DNA from: Arthrobacter silviterrae
GTDB taxonomy: Bacteria > Actinomycetota > Actinomycetes > Actinomycetales > Micrococcaceae
Assembly: GCF_011045165.1 (NCBI RefSeq)
Contig: NZ_JAAKZI010000020.1
Coordinates: 1 to 64,000, forward strand
DNA: 64,000 bases
Direction: 5' to 3'
Part shown: piece by piece, positions 10,557 to 17,406 of the stretch
How the letters are laid out: the number at the start of each line of letters is the position of its first letter
Position numbering within the stretch: position 1 is the stretch's first letter
Position numbers and translations under genes: made by a program
The notes under the pieces: generated by a model
Seen by the model: only the letters and a program-made list of their open reading frames with translations
What the model was told of the DNA's origin: nothing
Databases searched by the model: none

Positions 10557-11159
10557 TCAGTTGACCTGGTTGATGATGGTTTCAGCCACCTCGCGCATGC
10601 TGAGGCGGCGGTCCATGGAGGTTTTTTGGATCCAGCGGAAGGCCTCGGGTTCGGTCAGGCCCATTTTGGTGGTGAGGAGGCTCTTGGCGCGCTCCACAAG
10701 CTTGCGGGTGGCGAATTGCTCCTGGAGGTCGGTGACTTCGTTCTCCAATGCCTTGATTTCCTCGTGGCGTGAGAGGGCGATCTCAAGTGCCGGGATGAGG
10801 TCGGCGGGGGTGAACGGCTTGACCACGTAGGCCATGGCGCCGGCGTCGCGCGCGCGCTCCACCAATTCCTTTTGGCTAAAGGCAGTCAGGAGGACCACGG
10901 GGGCGATGCGGGCCTTGACAATCTGCTCGGCGGCGGTGATGCCGTCCATGACGGGCATCTTGACGTCCATGAGGACCAGGTCCGGCTTGAGTTCCTTGGC
11001 GAGTTCCACAGCCTTTTCACCGTTGTCGGCTTCGCCAACCACGTCATAGCCTTCGCCGCGCAGGATCTCCATGATGTCGAGACGGATCAGGGTCTCGTCC
11101 TCCGCGACGATGACGCGGCGGGCGGGGGTGGTGCTGGTGGATTCCGAATTTTCGGACAC
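10557..11159 (-). CDS. pdtaR: ANTAR-type response regulator (PdtaR family)
   Basis: A 200-aa two-domain regulator that binds RNA to antiterminate transcription when phosphorylated by a PdtaS-type kinase. The receiver domain (about 14-130) has the acidic pair AEDE, phospho-acceptor Asp65 in LVLMDVKMP and Lys in YVVKPF. After a coiled linker comes an ANTAR domain (about 138-198) with AKSLLTTKMGLTEPEAF and the IQKTSMDRRLSMREVA segment. I place the start at the GTG at 11159 because AAGGAG lies just upstream. The frame stays open further but without a better site. No kinase partner is next to it. Confidence 0.93.
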   Translation of the reverse strand: MSENSESTSTTPARRVIVAEDETLIRLDIMEILRGEGYDVVGEADNGEKAVELAKELKPDLVLMDVKMPVMDGITAAEQIVKARIAPVVLLTAFSQKELVERARDAGAMAYVVKPFTPADLIPALEIALSRHEEIKALENEVTDLQEQFATRKLVERAKSLLTTKMGLTEPEAFRWIQKTSMDRRLSMREVAETIINQVN

Positions 11160-11344
11160 TAAGGGCTCCTTGGAAGCTGGTGGCAGTGATTGTCGCCGCA
11201 GGGCGGAAAATCGACGCGCATGGGTGGCACTGGTTCTACAAAACAGCCTATCTGCATGTAGAGTGGATCCGCGCACTTGTTCGGAAGTGATTCACGAACG
11301 GGCGCGTGATCTTTGTAACGGAGCCCACGTGGGCCCCTGCAGAG

Positions 11345-11425
11345 GCCCAAGTGGCGGAATGGCAGACGCGCTGCACTCAAAATGCAGTATCGAGAGGTGT
11401 GTGGGTTCGAGTCCCACCTTGGGCA
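11345..11425 (+). tRNA. tRNA-Leu (anticodon CAA)
   Basis: The acceptor arms GCCCAAG (11345-11351) and CTTGGGC (11418-11424) pair perfectly. The anticodon stem CTGCA/TGCAG closes a 7-base loop CTCAAAA, giving anticodon CAA (codon UUG). A long variable arm, as expected for tRNA-Leu, precedes the T arm GTGGGTTCGAGTCCCAC. CCA is not encoded. Its 3' end served as an integration site (see the 26-bp repeat). Confidence 0.95.
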
Positions 11426-11429
11426 CATT
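11404..11429. repeat. Attachment-site copy 1 (tRNA-Leu 3' end)
   Basis: The 26 bases starting GGTTCGAGTCCCACC and ending GGGCACATT are repeated exactly at 12830-12855. This copy includes the T arm and acceptor 3' strand of the tRNA. Duplication of a tRNA 3' end is the footprint of tyrosine-recombinase integration; that interpretation rests on family knowledge. Confidence 0.85.
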
Positions 11430-11440
11430 TGTTCGAAGAA

Positions 11441-11469
11441 TGACCTCCTGGAAACAGGGGGTCATTTTT
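11441..11469 (+). terminator. Terminator downstream of tRNA-Leu
   Basis: Hairpin TGACCTCCTG (11441-11450) with CAGGGGGTCA (11455-11464), a GAAA tetraloop and one G-U pair, followed by a TTTTT run (11465-11469). It lies inside the inserted segment, so it probably arrived with the element. Confidence 0.85.
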
Positions 11470-11628
11470 CTTATCCGGACCTGTTGTTCGAGCTGGTCGA
11501 GACACTTTGTCGGGGCCCGGCCATGTCCTTGTTCGATCCAACTAGGCAGCGCACTTGGTCTCCGACGCAGATTTAGTTGATCGTCCCCGGCAGCTCCCTT
11601 TCTGAATGTTGCGAGGAGTTCGTCTCCG

Positions 11629-12009
11629 TCACTGTATCCATGGTCCGTCGGGGCAATTGCCACCGAACTTGGGGGTGCCTTTCTTCTCAGTAGACGGAAG
11701 CCCACCCAACACCGGTGTACGACAGATGCCAAGGTCGAGGCCTTTTGCACCAACCACCAGGACACGCCGTGGGCCATGGCGGTCCCTGTGGGCTGCTGCG
11801 TAAATTTCGGCCACGATCAAGTCGACGTCCGTCTCGTCGGCATAGCTGGCGTAGATGTCTGCGGTGGGACGGTTGCCAATGCCCTGCCGGATCAGTGCTG
11901 CTCAGCCAAGCAACTTGATGTAGCCATTTGTGCCGCGTGCCACCAGCCGTCTGGTGAGCTCATGGAGGAGAGTCGGGATTTCGGCGCCGGTGAGCTCGCC
12001 GGCGCTCAT
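11629..12009 (-). pseudogene. Broken nucleotidyltransferase (AbiEii/DUF6036-like toxin remnant)
   Basis: The ATG at 12009 overlaps the stop of the XRE gene as ATGA, the arrangement of a coupled toxin-antitoxin operon. The reading begins MSAGELTGAEIPTLL, reaches YIKLLG, then hits TGA at codon 36 (11904-11902). In the same frame it continues AALIRQGIGNRPTADIY and VDLIVAEIY to a stop at 11629. With GGA instead of TGA it would read LLGGAALI...TADI, which resembles the glycine motif and first Asp of a nucleotidyltransferase. The second Asp of the DxD pair is also lost (Tyr at codon 53). After about codon 85 the sequence is no longer recognisable. The family call is inferred from motif spacing and context. 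Confidence 0.6.
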
Positions 12010-12626
12010 GCGGTAGCCAGGCTGCGTTCGCGGATGAAGACGTTCATTGCCGCAAGCTCGTGAGGTGTTTCAGACTTTGTGAGTTCCTTCATGGGTTCGC
12101 GGACGGTCCGGTAGGACTCGGCCGGCATCCACGCCTCGTTGAGGGGTTGGATGCGTTTGGTCCAATCTGGGGCGGGTTGGTTGAGGCGGTGTGCGGTGTA
12201 GTTGGTGATTCCGGCCAGGGCTGCGGACCATTGGGGGTCATTGAGTTGCGGGCTGCGTTGGATTAACGGCCTGCCGGCTTTCAGGGATGCGCTGGCGTAG
12301 TCGGCGAGCATCTTGGTGGCGAATTCAAAGTCCCTCTTCGCGAGAAGGTCTGTGAAGGTGGCTGCGTAGTCGCGCCGTTCCGGGTCGTGGTCCATGCCGA
12401 CGGGGATGGGGGTTGTCGTGACTAGCGATAGGCCGAGCGCTGCGAACACCGCCAAAGTCTTGCCGAGTTCAGCGCGCTCGTGGCCCGATTCGAGGTCGAT
12501 GAGGAATTTCCGCGAAACAGCGGCGGCGTCAGCCAAGGCTTGTTGAGTAAGGCCCTGGCCTATTCGTTGGCGGCGGATCAATGCACCGGCCGCGGCCGGT
12601 GTGTCTATGGTGTTCTCAAATGTCAT
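12006..12626 (-). CDS. XRE-family regulator, probable antitoxin
   Basis: A 206-aa protein with an N-terminal helix-turn-helix (about 15-70: IRRQRIGQGLTQQALADA, then AAVSRKFLIDLESG). Its C-terminal half (about 90-206) resembles regulators paired with AbiEii/DUF6036-type nucleotidyltransferases. The start is the ATG at 12626 behind GGGAAGGG. An 18-bp palindrome 27 nt upstream fits autoregulation. It is the first gene of a two-gene unit whose second member is broken, so it may now be an orphan. It lies between the two tRNA-derived repeats, so it was horizontally acquired. Confidence 0.75.
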   Translation of the reverse strand: MTFENTIDTPAAAGALIRRQRIGQGLTQQALADAAAVSRKFLIDLESGHERAELGKTLAVFAALGLSLVTTTPIPVGMDHDPERRDYAATFTDLLAKRDFEFATKMLADYASASLKAGRPLIQRSPQLNDPQWSAALAGITNYTAHRLNQPAPDWTKRIQPLNEAWMPAESYRTVREPMKELTKSETPHELAAMNVFIRERSLATA

Positions 12627-12652
12627 GGCCAAATCCCTTCCCTCATCCATTG

Positions 12653-12670
12653 TGTCACCGAGCGGTGACA
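12653..12670. promoter_or_regulatory. Palindromic operator of the XRE gene
   Basis: TGTCACCG-AG-CGGTGACA is a perfect inverted repeat with 8-base arms and a 2-base centre, located 27 nt upstream of the XRE start codon. Such a site is typical for an autoregulating HTH dimer. No promoter boxes are assigned. Confidence 0.7.
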
Positions 12671-12829
12671 TCCGCATCTCCATGTCTGAAGACGTAGAGA
12701 ATAGTGGTTCCATTGCGGACTGTTCCCGCCGGGAACACATGTCCCTCGGGACGGGCCCGGACTGCGTCGTACTGGGCCGTACTTCCGCAGAAACTCGTGG
12801 CTTCCCAGTGTTTGCAAGGGTTGAAGTCT

Positions 12830-12855
12830 GGTTCGAGTCCCACCTTGGGCACATT
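12830..12855. repeat. Attachment-site copy 2
   Basis: An exact 26-base copy of the tRNA-Leu 3' end at 11404-11429, here preceded by unrelated sequence, so it is not a functional tRNA. It marks the right boundary of a 1.4-kb inserted segment. The terminator at 12856 follows directly and was probably the original terminator of the tRNA gene before insertion. Confidence 0.85.
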
Positions 12856-12880
12856 AAACCCCCTGAACTCAGGGGGTTTT
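12856..12880 (+). terminator. Terminator beside attachment copy 2
   Basis: Perfect 11-bp arms AAACCCCCTGA (12856-12866) and TCAGGGGGTTT (12869-12879) with a 2-nt centre, then T. It starts immediately after the repeated tRNA end, the position expected for the native tRNA-Leu terminator displaced by the insertion. Confidence 0.85.
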
Positions 12881-12891
12881 CGTGTTTAAGC

Positions 12892-12919
12892 GTTGACACG
12901 ATGTTGACACCCGTTGACC
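12892..12919. repeat. Three phased GTTGAC direct repeats
   Basis: GTTGACAC (12892), GTTGACAC (12903) and GTTGACC (12913) are spaced 11 and 10 bases apart, one helical turn each, on the outer side of attachment copy 2. This could be a cluster of protein-binding sites, for example recombinase arm sites or a regulator site. It is near no intact gene, so its function is unknown. Confidence 0.45.
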
Positions 12920-13208
12920 GGTTGCTCCCCTGAGAGGCAATGTTGGGGCGCATCCTGAAAGCCCGACATCGAAGTTGCTGTTGGCTTGAGACGGCCCCGT
13001 GCTGACGAATTCGGGGAGAACTTCTCCTCCACCCCGATCATCGTGTGCCGGAGCCTCAACGCCGGTTAGCTCCATGTCGGGGCTCACCAGCGCCACTAGC
13101 CTCGGAAGTACTGGACGCCCCCAGCGTGGCCGTTTCTTGATCTGGCATGAGCAGGACCCTTCAACCATGTCCCCTTGAAACGAAATCCCGCGGAAAGTGC
13201 CTTTCGTT
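12920..13208. other. Intergenic stretch with no recognisable gene
   Basis: I see no open frame with recognisable domain content, no tRNA and no clear hairpin. The segment lies between the GTTGAC repeats and a degraded XRE fragment, so it is probably part of the same scar of decayed acquired DNA. Confidence 0.4.
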
Positions 13209-13329
13209 TCAACAATGCCTACGTTCAAGCAGCGGCCGCCCTGCTTTCAGCAATGCGCTGGCGTAGCCGCTTCGTGGTCGATGGGGAATTTCCGTGAAAC
13301 CTTGGCCGCATCAGCCAAAGTTTGTCGGC
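13209..13329 (-). pseudogene. Internally deleted second copy of the XRE gene
   Basis: Read on the minus strand, one frame gives TLADAAKVSRKFPIDHE, matching ALADAAAVSRKFLIDLE of the intact XRE protein. The next frame gives GYASALLKAGRPLLERR, matching DYASASLKAGRPLIQRS. The roughly 60 residues between these blocks in the intact protein are missing, and the frames differ. It is therefore a remnant of a homologous gene with an internal deletion, lying outside the tRNA-repeat bracket. Confidence 0.7.
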
Positions 13330-13451
13330 TCCGATCTGCGTCCAACTGGACTGAAATCGGCTTGTTTCCGCGGGCGAGCAGCACATGTAGGCGGCCTCCC
13401 CGGATTGCGGGCGTACCCTGAGTCCAAAACGTTGACTGAAATCAGGATGGT

Positions 13452-13640
13452 GTGGCGAACTCAGGATCCGGTGACTCGGTGGTGGACCGGGTGGTCCGCC
13501 TCATTGCCGCATTCCCGGAGGGGGCTGGCAGCCTCCAGCTGTCGGAGCTGGCCCGCCGGGCGGGGCTGCCACTCACCACTGCGCATCGCCTGGTCCAGCA
13601 ACTCGCCGGGCACGGTCTGGTGGAGGCACTGCGCGCCAGC
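13452..13640 (+). pseudogene. IclR-family regulator, N-terminal fragment
   Basis: From the GTG at 13452 the frame encodes a clear IclR winged-helix domain: VVDRVVRLIAAFPEGAGS, then LSELARRAGLPLTTAHRLV and QQLAGHGLVE. After LVEALR the similarity stops and the frame runs into unrelated low-quality sequence. The effector-binding domain of about 180 residues is absent. It is a truncated, frameshifted remnant. Confidence 0.6.
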
Positions 13641-13771
13641 TCGGCGAGCTCCACTCAGTGGTTTCCTCCCGGCACGCACGGGCATACCTTGCCGAGTCTT
13701 ACACGGGATGGCCGGGCGAGCCATAAGGGCCCTCAACCAAGGGTCCCGAATCACCTTCTGGCGGCCCGGCC

Positions 13772-13846
13772 ATGCTGGTGGACCCAACGACTGTCGTGGT
13801 CAACGTACTGGGCAATTGCGTTCCCACATTAGTCGTGGGCACATGA
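13772..13846 (+). pseudogene. Possible C-terminal scrap of a dicarboxylate symporter
   Basis: The frame starting MLVDPTTVVVNVLGNCV and ending LVVGT-stop resembles the C-terminal segment of DctA/GltP-type symporters, where a T-x-x-x-N-x-x-G-N-x-x-x-T pattern is common. Only about 25 residues are involved, so this is a weak call. It adds to the picture of decayed DNA between the island and the protease gene. Confidence 0.25.
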
Positions 13847-14198
13847 GAAAACCGCTTCCCCGCGTTTCGCCGGACTGGTCCGATCCACGCCAGATCGAAT
13901 GGTTGACAGCGCCATTGAGGGCGAGCCTGCCGAACACGATACCGGTGCGTGGATCGGTCATCGCACCGTTGATGGAATTGGATGGTAGGCCGGGGAACTG
14001 GATGTGGGATGCATTGCCTCATCTGGCGGCGAGTGATCGATGGTTTTAGGGAAATTCAGCCCATGACCCGTTCACCGACGGCGTACCGCCGACAGGACTA
14101 TGGCAGGCGTCACTTTCGTTGTAGTGGAATATGGCGCAGGGCATTAGTGGCAAGCGGCGCCACCCACAACCAGCCACGTCCGCCCCGGGAGGTGTGCG
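13847..14198 (+). other. Gene-free stretch upstream of the PDZ protease
   Basis: No supported gene. Two frames stay open for 40-70 codons but show no recognisable motif. The last part holds the ribosome-binding site CGGGAGG (14186-14192) of the next gene and must contain its promoter, which I cannot place. Confidence 0.4.
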
Positions 14199-15176
14199 GT
14201 GAAAGAAAATTCGGAGATGTCCCAGCCCGGGCTTGAAACTGAGGATGTCATGGACTCATATTCCCGGTCCGTCATTGCGGTTGCCGAGGCGGTGGCGCCC
14301 CACGTGGTCGCCGTCGAGGTGTCAGGCACAGGCCGCAACGGCCGCACGCGCACGGGTGCGGGCTCCGCCGTCGTCTTTACCGAGGATGGCTACATGCTCA
14401 CGAATGCCCACGTGGTGGCCGGCGCCAGCAGCGGGTGGGCAGCCTTCGCCGACGGCACGGGAACCGACATTGAAATCAGGGGAGCGGACGTACTTTCCGA
14501 CCTGGCCGTGATCCGCGGCCTGTCCCACATGCATGCACCGGCCCGCCTCGGCGACGCAGAGGGGCTGCGGGTGGGCCAGCTGGTCATTGCCGTGGGCAAC
14601 CCGCTGGGCCTGGCCGGTTCGGTGACGGCCGGCGTGGTCAGTGGCCTGGGACGGTCCATGCCCACGGCCCTCGGACGGAACCGGCGGGTGATTGAGGACG
14701 TCATCCAAACCGATGCGGCACTGAACCCCGGCAATTCGGGCGGGGCGCTGGCCGACGCCCAGGGGCGGGTGGTTGGCATTAATACCGCTGTCGCAGGTGC
14801 AGGGCTGGGCCTGGCTGTTCCAATCAACGCCACCACCCGCAGGATCATCTCGGCCCTCATGACGGACGGGAGGGTCCGCCGCGCCTACGTGGGCCTGGTC
14901 AGCTCGCCGGTCCGGCTCAACGAAACTCTGGCCGTCCGGACGGGGCAGCAGGAGGGCCTGCGCGTGGTGGATGTCATGGCCGGCTCCCCGGCGGACCGGG
15001 CAGGGCTGAAGTCCGGGGACCTGGTGCTCACCGTTGCCCAGCGCCCCGTTTCAAGTGCGCAGAGCCTGCAAAAGCAGTTGTTTGCCGAGGCCATCGGTGC
15101 GCCGCTGGCAGTGACGGTGCTGCGAAACGGGGCCATGGTGGATGTGATTGCGGTCCCGGTGGAGACGACCGAGTAG
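14199..15176 (+). CDS. Trypsin-like serine protease with PDZ domain (HtrA/DegP type)
   Basis: A 325-aa protein with an intact HtrA catalytic triad: His71 (LTNAHVVAG), Asp101 (LSDLAVIRG) and Ser180 (NPGNSGGAL). A PDZ domain spans about 235-320, with AGSPADRAGLKSGD as its core. The usual N-terminal membrane anchor or signal peptide is missing: the first 30 residues are acidic and polar. It may therefore act in the cytoplasm, or the true start could lie elsewhere in the decayed upstream region. The start is the GTG at 14199 behind CGGGAGG. It faces pcaR convergently with no obvious terminator. Confidence 0.9.
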   Translation: MKENSEMSQPGLETEDVMDSYSRSVIAVAEAVAPHVVAVEVSGTGRNGRTRTGAGSAVVFTEDGYMLTNAHVVAGASSGWAAFADGTGTDIEIRGADVLSDLAVIRGLSHMHAPARLGDAEGLRVGQLVIAVGNPLGLAGSVTAGVVSGLGRSMPTALGRNRRVIEDVIQTDAALNPGNSGGALADAQGRVVGINTAVAGAGLGLAVPINATTRRIISALMTDGRVRRAYVGLVSSPVRLNETLAVRTGQQEGLRVVDVMAGSPADRAGLKSGDLVLTVAQRPVSSAQSLQKQLFAEAIGAPLAVTVLRNGAMVDVIAVPVETTE

Positions 15177-15225
15177 GCCTTGGTATTGAACGGCCATCGA
15201 CGGAGGAAGCTGCCTGGCAGCCCCG

Positions 15226-16029
15226 CTACTTCCCGGCGGCCACGTCCGCGGAGATGAGGGCCGCCGTGCGCAGCAGTTGTTCGCGGACGGTGGCCAAGAA
15301 GCCGGGCGGATCAGCCTTTGCGTTTACCGCCTGGGCCTGCAGGGAGACATTGACGGCGGCCACGACGGTCCCGCCGGCGTCATGCACCGGTGCCGCCATC
15401 GACATCAGGCCGAGCTCCAGCTCCTGGTCCAGGAGGCACCACCCCTGAATTCGCACAGCCTGGAGAGCCTCGCGGATTCCGGCTTCGGTCCCGACAGCCG
15501 TGGGGGTCAGGGGCACCACGGCGTGGGAGGCGAAATATGCGTTGAGCGCGGCCGGCGGCAGCCCCGCCAGCAGCACCCTTCCCATGGACGTGGCGTAGGC
15601 CGGAAAACGGGTGCCCACAGTGATTCCCACGCTCATGATGCGCCGGGTGGCAACGCGGGCCACATAGCTGATGTCGCCGCCGTCGAGCACGGCCGCGGAG
15701 GTGGATTCACCCAGCTGGGTGGACAGCGCCTGCAGGTGCGGCTGGGCCAGCTGCGGAAGGGACAGCGCGGACAGGTAGGCGTACCCCAGCTGCAGCACGG
15801 ACGGGGTCAGGGAAAACTGCCTCTCATCGGTGCGGACGTAGCCCAACTCCACCAATGTGTGCAGGAAGCGCCGGGCGGTGGCCCGGGTCAGCTGCGTTCT
15901 TTGGGCGACCTCGGAAAGCGTCATGGCCGGGTGGTCGGCGTCGAACGCCCGGATCACTGCCAGCCCGCGGGCCAGGGACTGCACATACTGGTCGCTGGCC
16001 ACGGGCGGGGCGGTCTGCGCTTCGGTCAT
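15226..16029 (-). CDS. pcaR: IclR-family regulator of the beta-ketoadipate genes (PcaR type)
   Basis: 267 aa. The N-terminal winged helix (about 17-75: LARGLAVIRAFDADHPAMTL, then RTQLTRATARRFLHTL) is followed by a full IclR effector domain (about 90-260) that includes GTRFPAYATSMGRVLLAG. This is the PcaR/PobR/CatR subgroup, which responds to beta-ketoadipate or protocatechuate. It is the last gene of the pca operon, 4 nt after the pcaJ stop, so it is co-transcribed with the genes it probably activates. Effector identity is inferred. Confidence 0.88.
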   Translation of the reverse strand: MTEAQTAPPVASDQYVQSLARGLAVIRAFDADHPAMTLSEVAQRTQLTRATARRFLHTLVELGYVRTDERQFSLTPSVLQLGYAYLSALSLPQLAQPHLQALSTQLGESTSAAVLDGGDISYVARVATRRIMSVGITVGTRFPAYATSMGRVLLAGLPPAALNAYFASHAVVPLTPTAVGTEAGIREALQAVRIQGWCLLDQELELGLMSMAAPVHDAGGTVVAAVNVSLQAQAVNAKADPPGFLATVREQLLRTAALISADVAAGK

Positions 16030-16033
16030 TTCC

Positions 16034-16708
16034 TTATCCTAGCGCCGCCGTCAGGGGCACCGGGACGCGGTCCTGAAGCTCAGCCAGCGTGGTGCCGAAC
16101 GTTTCCCTGACCTGCACGCCGTCCGCCCCCAGGAGGAAAACAGCCTCATTGGTGTAAATCCTTGTCACGCAGCCCACGCCCGTGACCGGGTAGCTGCAGG
16201 CCTGGACCAGCTTGGCGGAGCCGTCCTTGGCGAACAGGCTCATCATGACGTAAACCTCCTTGGCCCCGGTGGCCAGGTCCATGGCACCCCCGACGGCGGG
16301 AATCGCGTCGGGTGCGCCGGTGTGCCAATTGGCCAGGTCGCCGCCTGCTGACACCTGGAACGCCCCGAGCACGCACACGTCCAAGTGGCCCCCGCGCATC
16401 ATGGCGAAGGAATCGGCGTGGTGAAAGTAGGATGCCCCGGGCAGTTCGGTGACCGGAATCTTGCCGGCATTGATCAGGTCCTGGTCGATGTCGTCGCCGT
16501 GGGCCTCGGGCCCCATGCCAAGCATGCCGTTTTCGGTGTGCAGCGTGACGGCCTGCTCCGGGCGGAGGTAGTTGGAGACGAGGGTGGGCTGGCCGATTCC
16601 GAGGTTGACGAAGGAGCCGGCCTTGATGTCGGAGGCGACCAGGGCGGCCAGTTCCTCGCGTCCCAGCCGGGTGGCGCTGTGCGCAACGTCTGCTGCCTGG
16701 GTGTTCAT
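16034..16708 (-). CDS. pcaJ: 3-oxoadipate CoA-transferase, subunit B
   Basis: Transfers CoA from succinyl-CoA to beta-ketoadipate with PcaI. The 224-aa protein has the class I CoA-transferase beta fold, with catalytic Glu59 in HTENGMLGMG and the glycine-rich VNLGIGQPT near the N-terminus. The ATG overlaps the pcaI stop by 4 nt, giving translational coupling and equal subunit supply. Confidence 0.94.
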   Translation of the reverse strand: MNTQAADVAHSATRLGREELAALVASDIKAGSFVNLGIGQPTLVSNYLRPEQAVTLHTENGMLGMGPEAHGDDIDQDLINAGKIPVTELPGASYFHHADSFAMMRGGHLDVCVLGAFQVSAGGDLANWHTGAPDAIPAVGGAMDLATGAKEVYVMMSLFAKDGSAKLVQACSYPVTGVGCVTRIYTNEAVFLLGADGVQVRETFGTTLAELQDRVPVPLTAALG

Positions 16709-17397
16709 GGCCTTGCCTCTTCCCTTTCCGGCGCCGCAGCGGGTATCCGGACGATCGTGTTGACGTAAATGCCGGGCGTGACGACGATTTCCGGGTCGAG
16801 CCCGCCGGTGTCGACAATATTGCTTACCTGGACGATGCTGGCCTTGGCCGCGGCAGCCATGATGGGACCAAAGTTCCTGGCGGTCTTGCGGTAGATGAGG
16901 TTCCCCGCCCGGTCGGCCGTCAGCGCCTTGATGAGGGCGAAATCGGCGTGGATGGGGGTCTCGTACACGTGGCCCCGGCCGTCGATCACCCGGGTTTCCT
17001 TGCCTTCGGCCAGCATGGTGCCAAAGCCGGTGGGCGTGAAGAACCCGCCTATCCCCGCCCCGGCGGCCCTGATCCGTTCGGCCAGGTTGCCCTGCGGGAC
17101 CAGCTCCAACTCGATCTCTCCGGCCCTGTAGGCGGCGTCAAAGTGCCAGGAGTCGGGCTGCCGCGGGAAGGAGCAGATGATCCGGCGGACCCTGCGTTCC
17201 TTGATCAGCAGTGCCAGGCCCGCGTCGCCCTGGCCGGCGTTGTTGTTCACCACGGTCAGGCCGGTGGCGCCGCCGTCGAGCAGGGCATCGATGAGTTCCA
17301 TGGGCTGGCCGGCATTGCCGAAACCGCCGATCAGCACGGTTGAATTGTCCCCGATGCCGGCCACGGACTCGGCCGCGGAGTTTGCAATTATGGGCAT
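16705..17397 (-). CDS. pcaI: 3-oxoadipate CoA-transferase, subunit A
   Basis: The 230-aa alpha subunit has the CoA-binding glycine motif GGFGNAGQP near residues 24-32 and GGFFTPTGFGT near 113-123, both typical of class I CoA-transferase alpha chains. It lies 9 nt after pcaF and overlaps pcaJ. It acts as a heteromer with PcaJ to activate beta-ketoadipate for thiolysis. Confidence 0.94.
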   Translation of the reverse strand: MPIIANSAAESVAGIGDNSTVLIGGFGNAGQPMELIDALLDGGATGLTVVNNNAGQGDAGLALLIKERRVRRIICSFPRQPDSWHFDAAYRAGEIELELVPQGNLAERIRAAGAGIGGFFTPTGFGTMLAEGKETRVIDGRGHVYETPIHADFALIKALTADRAGNLIYRKTARNFGPIMAAAAKASIVQVSNIVDTGGLDPEIVVTPGIYVNTIVRIPAAAPEREEARP

Positions 17398-17406
17398 TGG
17401 CTTCCC

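Noticed and set aside
11159-11777. Open frames across tRNA-Leu on the minus strand (for example 11159-11428 and 11292-11777)
   Set aside because: They read through the complement of the tRNA gene and include the familiar spurious peptide of antisense tRNA-Leu (VPKVGLEPTHLS). They have no ribosome-binding site or domain.
13294-14049. A 251-codon open frame on the plus strand
   Set aside because: It crosses the XRE remnant and the IclR fragment in a different phase and has no recognisable motif, so it is a chance frame in decayed DNA.
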